From IMG/VR virus record IMGVR_UViG_3300028835_000902, positions 1 to 31,724 of that record: a stretch of 31,724 bases of DNA; one strand, 5' to 3'. A program made the position numbers and the translations under genes. The stretch comes from a virus. Under the pieces are notes generated by a model. The model saw only the letters and a list, made by a program, of their open reading frames with translations, made no database searches and was not told where the DNA came from. Below are positions 1 through 6,872 of the stretch, piece after piece; position 1 is the stretch's first letter; each line of letters begins with the position of its first letter.

Positions 1-941
1 TTCAACAATATCCTCAGCAATACCCAACCGATCTGCATCAATAAATCCTAAAGCGATAGTAGCCCTGGATTCAGATAACACAGTGGCATCAACCTCACCG
101 ATACCGACAATGATAACAGCCGTGTCATACTGTGATTGAGTAATCCCTGTGACAAGATGCCATTCTTCAGTTGCTAAAATTGCATGACCAGCCTCAATAA
201 CATCATCCTCACCTGCTAATACCTCATCAACAGCTAAAACACCAGCTATAATCACATCACCGATGCGTACAACATGATCTTCAGTTGCTAAAATTGCATC
301 ACCAAGCAAAATTTCCTCCTCTACGGTGACTAATACATCTGGAATCTCTTCAACATGTTCAACCAATACCTGATCGAGAGCAATGGCATTCCGTGCTGTA
401 ATTTTCAATGGATCACCAATATTAACAACATCAGCAATACCAGCAATCACTTCATCAACAGCGAAAATTTCAGCATGCAACACTTGGTTAAGCTCAATGA
501 CATTGGCTTCAGTTGCTGCTATTACCGTCACCCCAACTTCAATAAGATCATTAGGGCCAACTGTTACAACATCTTTGGCTAAAATTTCAGCAACCAACAC
601 ATCATTAAGGTTAATAACGTCATCCTGACCAGCTAGCACCTCTTCAATAGCTGTAACACCAACTGTCAACACTTGGTTCAGATAAATAACATCATCCTGA
701 CCAGCTAGCACCTCCCACCAACTGTCAACACTTGGTTCAGATAAATAACATCATCCTGACCAGCTAGCACCTCCTGAACAGCCGTGACACCAGCTACTAA
801 TACGTCACCTGGAGAAATGAAACTACTTTCAACACTGCCCACAGAGGACATGGAAACATTAGAAGTGTCAGCATTCACAACACTCGCACTAAAAACACAT
901 GCACACGCCAAAGCACCAAATAATACATTTTTCTTTTTCAT
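1..941 (-). pseudogene. Autotransporter-type adhesin, N-terminal part, frame broken by a 59-bp tandem duplication
   Basis: The start codon is at 941, with a strong AAGGAAAG ribosome site upstream. It opens a classic signal peptide: KKK, a hydrophobic core (VLFGALACACVFSASV) and an Ala-type cleavage site near residue 24. A Val/Asp-rich passenger follows, built on variants of VLAGQDDVI and LNQVLTVG, the sort of repeat that could form a beta-helix stalk. The first frame stops at 705. The sequence at 661-719 is repeated head to tail from 720. Because 59 is not a multiple of 3, the frame shifts. With one copy removed, the reading continues without a stop to base 1, giving about 294 residues with the C-terminus beyond the window. 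The product would be secreted to the cell surface. The link to autotransporters rests on the barrel fragment at the other end of the window. It is probably a host gene, or cargo, rather than a virion gene. Confidence 0.7.
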
Positions 942-999
942 CTTGCATTCTTTCCTTTATTAAATTAATATGAGTGTGCCTGGGTTAAAATCTTTCCTT

Positions 1000-1028
1000 T
1001 TTATCTTGGGTTTATATAGATTTGTCTA
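1000..1028 (-). promoter_or_regulatory. Possible sigma70-type promoter for the adhesin gene
   Basis: On the minus strand, TAGACA (1023-1028) and GATAAA (1000-1005) are separated by 17 bp, about 60 bp upstream of the adhesin start. The -35 box matches consensus at 5 of 6 positions and the -10 box at 4 of 6. The region is AT-rich, so chance matches are easy. Confidence 0.35.
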
Positions 1029-1065
1029 GGATGGTTTATTTCTTTTTCTATTTTAGATAATGTGT

Positions 1066-1104
1066 TACAGTTCACGTCTAAGAAAATCCTAGACGTGAAC
1101 TGTA
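1066..1104. terminator. Perfect 15-bp inverted repeat, probable hairpin terminator
   Basis: TACAGTTCACGTCTA (1066-1080) and its exact reverse complement (1090-1104) flank a 9-base loop. It lies between the end of the late operon (1192) and the adhesin promoter. No T-run follows on either strand, so it is not a canonical intrinsic terminator. It could still insulate the two units, or be a protein-binding or attachment site. Confidence 0.5.
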
Positions 1105-1160
1105 CTTAATTGGTCAATGTTGTAACCATAGCACAGTGTGTATTGCAAATCAACAACATT

Positions 1161-1169
1161 CCCCCCCCC
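1161..1169. repeat. Homopolymer of nine C (G9 on the minus strand)
   Basis: A C9 run stands out in a very AT-rich intergenic stretch, about 220 bp upstream of the adhesin start and 23 bp downstream of the late-operon stop codon. Such tracts are prone to slippage. No regulatory effect can be read from the sequence, because the tract is too far upstream to lie between -35 and -10 of the proposed promoter. Confidence 0.6.
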
Positions 1170-1191
1170 ACATTAAATGCAATATTATCGC

Positions 1192-2196
1192 CTAAAGATT
1201 ATATTCATGGATAGCATCATTACCATTTCCAACCATGAAAATCTTAGTGCCATTATCATTGAACGCTATTCCACGTGGAGAGCCATCTTCTGAAGCAACA
1301 GATTTAGTAACTTGGACCGTTGATAAAGTGGATATATCAAATGCAGTACCCAGATCATATTCAAAAATAGAATCAGTTTGATTACCAACCATAAATATCT
1401 TGTCTCCAATATCATTGAAAACAACATCAGTAGGAGTTCCATCTTCAGAGCCTACAGATTTCGTTACCTGAACAACTGACAATGTAGATAAATCAAATGC
1501 TGTTGATAAATTGTATTCGTAAATAGAATTATTCTCTTGTCCAACCATGAATATCTTAGTACCATCATTATTGAAAGTAATGTCATTAGGACTATCATCT
1601 TCTGAAAGAATAGATTTCGTTACCTGAACTGTTGACAATGTAGATATATCGAATGCTGTTGATAAATTGTATTCGTAAATAGATGCATTACTACTTCCAA
1701 CCATAAATATTTTGGTACCGTCGTCATTAAACGCTATTCCTCTTGGAAAAGAATCTTCTGAAGCAACAGATTTAGTTGCCTGAACTACTGATAATGTCGA
1801 TAAGTCATATGCTGTAGTCAGATTATATTCAAATATAGAATCATTTTGACTACCACACATATAAACCTTGGTCCCATCATTATTAAAAATAACATCCCTG
1901 GGGTTAGCATCTTCTGTTGCTACCGATTTAGTTACCTGAACCGCAGATAAATTGTTTAAATCGTATCCAATAATAGGAGGTGCTTCTGATATGGATACAT
2001 TGATCAGGCCTTTAGAACCCAATTCGTCAATCAATTCATTAATTACAGAAACCGTCGTACCTATTGTTGCACTGGAGGCTAAATCTGTAAGCGTGACTTT
2101 TACAGATGGTGTACCACCAAAAAAAGCTACTTTTTCACCATTTTGACCGAGACAAATACCATCGGGATTTCCATCTCCTATGAAATTAATAGCCAT
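1192..2196 (-). CDS. Virion-type fusion protein: capsid-neighbour domain plus five 52-residue propeller-like repeats
   Basis: The 334-residue product has two parts. Residues 1 to about 66 closely match the whole 67-residue protein encoded at 14306-14509 (shared GDGNPDG, EKVAFFGGTPSVKVTL and a closing IDELxSKGLI). After a short linker come five repeats of about 52 residues, each of the form (F/Y)D-STLS-VQVTKS-SED-P--I-FN--GTKIFMVG---SI-EYNLSTA. The last repeat stops at EYNL. The same repeat is found ten times in the protein at 8802-11930. Repeats of this kind are seen in phage and environmental surface proteins and resemble beta-propeller blades; I infer one blade per repeat. It is the last gene of the late operon. 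A virion surface or receptor-contact role is inference. There are no signal peptide or membrane segments. Confidence 0.8.
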   Translation of the reverse strand: MAINFIGDGNPDGICLGQNGEKVAFFGGTPSVKVTLTDLASSATIGTTVSVINELIDELGSKGLINVSISEAPPIIGYDLNNLSAVQVTKSVATEDANPRDVIFNNDGTKVYMCGSQNDSIFEYNLTTAYDLSTLSVVQATKSVASEDSFPRGIAFNDDGTKIFMVGSSNASIYEYNLSTAFDISTLSTVQVTKSILSEDDSPNDITFNNDGTKIFMVGQENNSIYEYNLSTAFDLSTLSVVQVTKSVGSEDGTPTDVVFNDIGDKIFMVGNQTDSIFEYDLGTAFDISTLSTVQVTKSVASEDGSPRGIAFNDNGTKIFMVGNGNDAIHEYNL

Positions 2197-2232
2197 TTAT
2201 TTCCACACAGAAAAAGTGTGCCTTTGTAAAAA

Positions 2233-2595
2233 TCAGTTAAATATTAAAGCGGAAACTAAAAACGTAGTGATAGGTAAAGAATTATTCATTTGATGTTCTA
2301 CGTTTTTAGCTTTTGCCATTAAAACTCGATACTCTTCAAATTCACTTTCATATTTATCATAATCTTCATATTTATAATAATCCATTAAACTCATCATACC
2401 GCTATAGGTTTCTAAGTCATGTCCACGAGTGTAATAACTTTTTCGTTCATCTATCAAGTTCAAAATATCACCGATTGATTTTTTAGCATCGGATAGCAAT
2501 TTTACATAATGAAAATGTTTCGCTGTAATAAAACAACTGTAAATTACACTAACGATAGTGATTACCACCATCGCTTCTCTTAGATTATTTTCCAA
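2233..2595 (-). CDS. Small protein with hydrophobic segments at both ends
   Basis: I do not recognise this 120-residue protein. Residues about 8-25 (VVITIVSVIYSCFITAK) form a likely membrane segment, and the C-terminal 15 residues (ITTFLVSALIF) form a second short hydrophobic stretch. Between them lies a charged, helical, Tyr/Glu-rich region (YKYEDYDKYESEFEEYR). It overlaps the gene upstream (2580-2792) by 16 bp, so the two are probably translated together. Its position at the end of a late operon, its size and its topology would fit a lysis or membrane accessory protein, but no holin or spanin motif can be seen and that role is only a guess. Confidence 0.6.
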   Translation of the reverse strand: MENNLREAMVVITIVSVIYSCFITAKHFHYVKLLSDAKKSIGDILNLIDERKSYYTRGHDLETYSGMMSLMDYYKYEDYDKYESEFEEYRVLMAKAKNVEHQMNNSLPITTFLVSALIFN

Positions 2596-2792
2596 TATGC
2601 AAGCTCCAACTCAATTAACAAATCATCGGTCCAAGAAGAGTCAAAATCTTTAAATTGTTGAGCTGTTATATTCCCAGCTTTATTCGTCATTACGAGTTCT
2701 TGAATCACTATAGGTGCATTTTTGGACTCGTTAAGGAATGATTTTTTATAAAAACCAGGAAATGGAGGAGGAGGGTCTAGCTCATGTGTCAT
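2580..2792 (-). CDS. Unknown 70-residue protein with an N-terminal poly-proline stretch
   Basis: The product begins MTHELDPPPPFPGF and then has no recognisable domain. The start is ATG at 2792 with only a weak ribosome site. It overlaps the membrane-segment gene downstream by 16 bp, suggesting translational coupling. The opening EL-DPPPP resembles the opening of the VapE-like protein at 23636-25000 (ELHDPPPPP), although the rest of the proteins do not match. Function unknown. Confidence 0.5.
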   Translation of the reverse strand: MTHELDPPPPFPGFYKKSFLNESKNAPIVIQELVMTNKAGNITAQQFKDFDSSWTDDLLIELELAYWKII

Positions 2793-2888
2793 ACAAGTAC
2801 CACTTGTTTATAAATATCTTTAATATCCATTGAAAAATTACCTATTAAATCAAGCGGGTTCGTATCACCATGACTATAAAAACCCCTG

Positions 2889-2917
2889 TTGAACATTCTA
2901 AAAATTAGTGATACGAT
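2889..2917 (+). promoter_or_regulatory. Candidate promoter for the plus-strand coiled-coil gene
   Basis: TTGAAC (2889-2894), a 17-bp spacer and TACGAT (2912-2917) lie 40 bp upstream of the start at 2957. The -10 box sits in the right arm of a 9-bp inverted repeat, TCGTATCAC (2860-2868) and GTGATACGA (2909-2917), so a bound protein could occlude it. An own promoter is needed here, because this gene runs against the late operon. Confidence 0.5.
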
Positions 2918-2956
2918 ATTTTCAATTATAAAAACTCGGAAAATAAGGATATGAAA

Positions 2957-3364
2957 ATGTTAACATTTAATACTCTTGAATATGTTGAAACACTTACAGC
3001 TTCTGGTGTTTCACTAGAACAAGCTAAAGCTCAAGCTCAAGCGTTGTCAAAAGTTTCATGGTCTCCAGATGTCGCCACTAAAACTGACATATCGGACCTA
3101 AAAACTGAGCTTAAAACTGACATATCGGACCTAAAAACTGAGCTTAAAACTGACATATCGGATCTGAAAGTTGATATGTCAAATCTGAAAACTGAGCTTA
3201 AAGGTGACATATCGGATCTGAAAGTTGATATGTTAGAACTAAAAACTGAACTTAAAAGTGACATATCAGATCTGAAATTCGATCTCATCAAATGGATGAT
3301 CGGCATGGGTTTTTCTATCGTCGGTGTAATATTTGTTCTTCTTCGTTTTATGCTTCCATCATAA
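2957..3364 (+). CDS. Coiled-coil protein with C-terminal membrane anchor (DUF1640-like)
   Basis: I chose ATG 2957 (MLTFNTLEYVE) over 2951 because AAGGA at 2944-2948 is then 8 bases away, and because the paralogue at 23392-23625 starts at the same residue. The domain order is: an N-terminal segment with EYVETL-ASGVS-EQAKAQAQAL; a run of 11-residue repeats of the TDISDLKTELK type (roughly residues 35-105), which predicts a long hendecad coiled coil; and a C-terminal hydrophobic segment (MIGMGFSIVGVIFVLLRFML). Small proteins of this plan are common in proteobacteria and their mobile elements; their function is not established. It runs against the late operon and its end overlaps the fibre gene by 6 bp, so the two are convergent. 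Confidence 0.75.
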   Translation: MLTFNTLEYVETLTASGVSLEQAKAQAQALSKVSWSPDVATKTDISDLKTELKTDISDLKTELKTDISDLKVDMSNLKTELKGDISDLKVDMLELKTELKSDISDLKFDLIKWMIGMGFSIVGVIFVLLRFMLPS

Positions 3365-3880
3365 CGCAATTTTCATAATTTGAAAATCTGTACCATCATA
3401 AATAATTTGGTACATTTTATCGGCTTCAATATTTCCGGCACTCAAAGCAGCTCCTGAATTTTTAACATCCTTACCTCCGACACTATTTATATCAATAGTT
3501 ACGGGTCCAGTGTTAGGGGATGCACTAGCAATGAACACGGCTCTCATCCCTGAAACATAAGCTGTTATAGCTGGTGTCATGGTTAATGTTAAATCATCAG
3601 CCGTCCCGGTAGCTGTTCCTGTCCAAACCATTGATTCTGATTGGACTTGTCCAAGATTTACAGAGTCTGCTGCATTTGAGCCAATAACTAAATTGATGAG
3701 TTTATTAGTACCCATCAATATATCACCAGTAACAACAGTCTGACCATCCCTAGATATGCTTTGTGTTAACATATCTATAATATCATTGATTAAAAGATTC
3801 ATCTTTGATTCTGAAATTATAGTAGATGCGACAAAATCAGGTACTGCCTTAACCGCCGTTCCAGATCCGTTTCTTGACAT
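3359..3880 (-). CDS. Phage tail-fibre-type protein
   Basis: This 173-residue protein opens with the pattern usual for short podovirus fibres: GTAVKAVPDFVASTIISESKMN-L-NDI--MLTQSISRDGQ, then TGDILMG-NKLINL--GSNAADSVNLGQVQ. The second part (ITAYVSGMRAVFIASASPNTGPVTIDIN) resembles the beta-rich repeats of fibre proteins with an N-A-G-like pattern. It lacks a long C-terminal receptor or lyase domain, so it may be a fibre base, with the repeat protein at 1192-2196 a candidate for host contact. It lies directly after the internal-protein genes, 2 bases from the one upstream, as in podovirus late operons. The fibre family assignment is good; the receptor is unknown. Confidence 0.75.
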   Translation of the reverse strand: MSRNGSGTAVKAVPDFVASTIISESKMNLLINDIIDMLTQSISRDGQTVVTGDILMGTNKLINLVIGSNAADSVNLGQVQSESMVWTGTATGTADDLTLTMTPAITAYVSGMRAVFIASASPNTGPVTIDINSVGGKDVKNSGAALSAGNIEADKMYQIIYDGTDFQIMKIAL

Positions 3881-3882
3881 TT

Positions 3883-5670
3883 TTAATATCCTTGTAAATT
3901 TTCAAAGTCACCACTTGTTGCCTGTACAAGTAAAGCTTTCTTAATCGCTTCCTTTTGTGGTCCAACAGGCATAATATTCATTTGATTTGTTAAATACGCT
4001 CTACCGGCTTTTGAATTCATCATTTTTTGAATCACGGGAGGTAAAGCAAAACCACTTAAAAGCACAGGGTTTGCCAATCCAATCCCTGTTCCTGCTCCAA
4101 AAGTAAGCAAATTATTCATTAGGGTTCGTTGTGCTGTGCCAGAATCAGGAATATTTTCTTTTAATGCACCAATAATCCTAGATATTTCATTCAATTCGCC
4201 CCTACCTCTTGAATATCCAGACCTATCAAAACTTTTGACAGCATTTTTCAATCCACTAGCAGTTAATACTCCACTAGCTCCACTTTCAGAAGTCCCTTGC
4301 TGCATTGCTTTATCAATAATTAAAAGATTCCGATAGCGATTACGAACATCTTTCCAACTAGCTGCTATTTCAGGTCTATTTGCTGTTGATCGTGTCATTA
4401 TATCATCAAAAGAATTTTTTAATTCTAATAATGCATTTTTTGTATCTGAATCAGTTTCACCACGAATAGCTTCACGCAGATCTGTTGCGATTCTTTTATA
4501 TGTCGCTCCATCAATCTGGACTTTTTTGGTTGCGGAAGCTGCATTACCTGTAAGCATTTGTTGTAATGACCTAGCAGGTTGACCACGTTCAACATGTTTT
4601 GCCATTTCCATTAGATCGTCAAAACGTGATTGGAATTTTGGTTTTTTATCAGAGCCAAGCCTTCGTCCATATACATTCGCCACATTTTCAATTTCATCAA
4701 AGAACGTAGGATCAACGTTTAAAGTAGTACGGTCAGCTAATCTATTGAACTCTTCACCTAAATCGTCAAATCCTTTATCTAAAACAGTAGGGCTAGCGTA
4801 TTCAGAGTCTATTCCAGCTTTTTTTAGTACCATTTTATTCAATACTTTTGCTTGTTCATCATAAATTGCTAGTTGGGGTTTTGACGAAAAAGGCAATTGA
4901 GCAAGTTGACTTTCTACTTTTTTCAACATTTTGCTACCAGTTTCTTGTCCTGGTGTAACAGGGACACCTTGAGATTTTGCCGATGCGATTAATCTTGCTT
5001 GTTCTGGCGTTAATTGCCTTTGTATTGGCGCTACTACGGATTTTAAACCTCTTGCTCCCAAAGGTGCAGCAACAGAAGCAGCCATTCCAAGCAAAGGATT
5101 ATCTGTGGATTCAGTAACACCTCCACCGACCGCACCAAGGAGAGATTGCGACAATGGTTGTTCAGCCATTTTTCTACCAATACCTTGAACCATACCACCA
5201 GCTTTTCCTAACTTTGCCATGAGAGAGCCAGGAATCATAAAACTTGCAGCATCACCAACCCCTGTTCCTACACCATGGGCAAGTTTTTGAGCCATTGTCG
5301 AAGCTTCTGGTGGTTGAGGCAATAAACCAGTTAAAGCTTCATTGGCAAAAGGCTCTACAGGCAAGCCAGCAGCTTTACCCGCTGAGAAAGGAAGATCAAT
5401 AAGACTACCAAGAGAGCCTAAAATAGCTTGATTAAAACCACTTGCTAATTGTCCACCTATTTGCAACCCATCTTGTCCAAAAGATTGCTGTTGTGGTATT
5501 TCAGGCTCTTGAACTGGCTGTTGCATAGGAGTCAAAAAATTAGGCATTTGTTGCTGAATCGGCGCGCTAGATTCTTTCGGTTCAAAAAGTTTAAATTCAT
5601 CATATTCATTTGTTGGTATTCTGGATTCTTTCGGTTCAAAAAGTTTAAATTCATCATATTCATTAGCCAT
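3883..5670 (-). CDS. Large internal virion / DNA-ejection-type protein
   Basis: This 595-residue protein has no enzyme motif I can see. It opens with the segment NEYDEFKLFEPKES twice, then a Gln/Pro-rich stretch. Next comes a Gly/Ala-rich hydrophobic region (roughly residues 75-210, with pieces such as LLGAVGGGVTES and GMAASVAAPLGARG), then a long charged helical middle, and a second Gly-rich hydrophobic segment near residues 535-560. Amphipathic, glycine-rich helices of this kind are typical of podovirus ejection proteins that insert in the host envelope. The gene is third in a row of three such genes, after the tail protein and before the fibre. Its ATG directly follows the TAA of the gene upstream, with AAAGGG as ribosome site. 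I see no transglycosylase motif. Confidence 0.65.
   Translation of the reverse strand: MANEYDEFKLFEPKESRIPTNEYDEFKLFEPKESSAPIQQQMPNFLTPMQQPVQEPEIPQQQSFGQDGLQIGGQLASGFNQAILGSLGSLIDLPFSAGKAAGLPVEPFANEALTGLLPQPPEASTMAQKLAHGVGTGVGDAASFMIPGSLMAKLGKAGGMVQGIGRKMAEQPLSQSLLGAVGGGVTESTDNPLLGMAASVAAPLGARGLKSVVAPIQRQLTPEQARLIASAKSQGVPVTPGQETGSKMLKKVESQLAQLPFSSKPQLAIYDEQAKVLNKMVLKKAGIDSEYASPTVLDKGFDDLGEEFNRLADRTTLNVDPTFFDEIENVANVYGRRLGSDKKPKFQSRFDDLMEMAKHVERGQPARSLQQMLTGNAASATKKVQIDGATYKRIATDLREAIRGETDSDTKNALLELKNSFDDIMTRSTANRPEIAASWKDVRNRYRNLLIIDKAMQQGTSESGASGVLTASGLKNAVKSFDRSGYSRGRGELNEISRIIGALKENIPDSGTAQRTLMNNLLTFGAGTGIGLANPVLLSGFALPPVIQKMMNSKAGRAYLTNQMNIMPVGPQKEAIKKALLVQATSGDFENLQGY
5570..5664. repeat. 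41-bp perfect direct repeat at the 5' end of the ejection-type gene
   Basis: Positions 5570-5610 and 5624-5664 are identical, with a period of 54 bp (18 codons, frame kept). The repeat duplicates the N-terminal segment NEYDEFKLFEPKES. The perfect DNA identity points to a recent duplication. Confidence 0.85.
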
Positions 5671-6810
5671 TTATCGAACCCTTTTTTGACCATAATGATC
5701 AATAAATACAGTTCCAGGTGATAGCTCACGTGCTTGTTGTGCGCTTTGCACTTGGATCGGCACACCGTCAGTAGATGACAAATTAGGTTGAATACCACCA
5801 GCTTTACGAGCAGTATCAAGTGCGCGATTATAAATATCAATAACTTCTTGTCCTGCTCTACGATAGCTTTCTTCGCTTTGACCCGTGTTCATTAACCTAG
5901 ATATGGCTACAGTCGCTTTTTTACCTTCTACCTCACTTATCGCACCACCACCTTTGAGGCTTTCAAAAGCCTGCAAAAATTGCTGACCACCAAGCTGCTC
6001 TAATCTTGCATTAAAATCAGCCTCATCGGTTGCCGGAATTGTTTTATCAAATATTTTATAAGCTAAACTAGAAAGCGTAGCACTTGGCATCCCAACGATT
6101 CCAGGTAAACCAGGATGCGACATAAGAGATTCAACATTTGAAATTGCACCTTGTGCCTTTTGTTCTAATCTTGGAAATGCTTTTTTCGCTTCGGCTTGAG
6201 CTTGAGCAGCCTCTAAATCAATAGTAGTTTGAGCTTTTTGCATTGGAGTTTGTGGGACCGCTTTTCTTTCACCTGTAGAAGACATCATCATTTCAGGTTG
6301 GCTGGGATCAAGCCCCCACATCGGCCTACCAGCAGTTTGTTGTTCTAGTTTTTGCTTCTGCACGTCTTGGGGGAAAGCAATGTCAACACCGGGGCGTAAT
6401 CGCTGTGGAGGGAATGTTTTTTCTTGCTGTTGAAATCTATATAAGTCTTTGGCTGATTCTAATTCTTTGGCTTTAATACCAGCCTTGCGGGTTTCCGACA
6501 TTTGCCGCATTAAAAGATTTTGTAGCCGATTCTTTGCATATGGATTATCTGACATCCCTTTCAATGCCGCCATATCACCACTTTCAGCACTTTTAATAAA
6601 AGCATCTTGTGCAGATTGCTGTTGCCTTGCATCTTTACTCATCAAATAAGCACCTAGACCAGACTGAAGAAAATTTGCTACCTGTCCACCAGTACCACCC
6701 CTATAAGGTTGATTAGCCTGTTGTTTCAATAATATTTCTGAAAGCCGTCGATTCGGTGATTTATATTGCCGCTGTATTGGAGACATGCCGAAATTATATC
6801 CATTTGCCAT
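5671..6810 (-). CDS. Internal virion / ejection-type protein
   Basis: This is a 379-residue, Gln/Ala-rich, mostly helical protein. After a basic N-terminus (MSPIQRQYKSPNRRLSEILL) it has a segment with GGTGGQVANFLQSGLGAYLMSKDARQQQ. It then has a long charged central region and a more conserved-looking stretch (LEQLGGQQFLQAFESLKGGGAISEVEG) followed by a C-terminal PGTVFIDHYGQKRVR. The FLQAFE-LKGGGAI-E-EG---T-A---L pattern recurs in phage structural proteins of this position. It lies between two other ejection-type genes and its stop codon abuts the start of the next gene. DNA transfer during infection is inferred from place and composition. Confidence 0.6.
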   Translation of the reverse strand: MANGYNFGMSPIQRQYKSPNRRLSEILLKQQANQPYRGGTGGQVANFLQSGLGAYLMSKDARQQQSAQDAFIKSAESGDMAALKGMSDNPYAKNRLQNLLMRQMSETRKAGIKAKELESAKDLYRFQQQEKTFPPQRLRPGVDIAFPQDVQKQKLEQQTAGRPMWGLDPSQPEMMMSSTGERKAVPQTPMQKAQTTIDLEAAQAQAEAKKAFPRLEQKAQGAISNVESLMSHPGLPGIVGMPSATLSSLAYKIFDKTIPATDEADFNARLEQLGGQQFLQAFESLKGGGAISEVEGKKATVAISRLMNTGQSEESYRRAGQEVIDIYNRALDTARKAGGIQPNLSSTDGVPIQVQSAQQARELSPGTVFIDHYGQKRVR

Positions 6811-6872
6811 TTTTAAAAATCCCTACCCATAAACCAGTGGTCCGATTATTTATATCCATACTAACCAACAAG

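Noticed and set aside
355-628. Plus-strand open frames inside the left adhesin
   Set aside because: The minus-strand frame has the signal peptide, the repeat pattern and the ribosome site; the plus-strand ones are shadows of the repetitive sequence.
3037-3369. Minus-strand open frame of 110 codons opposite the coiled-coil gene
   Set aside because: It mirrors the 33-bp units of the plus-strand gene, which has a promoter, a ribosome site and a clear paralogue.
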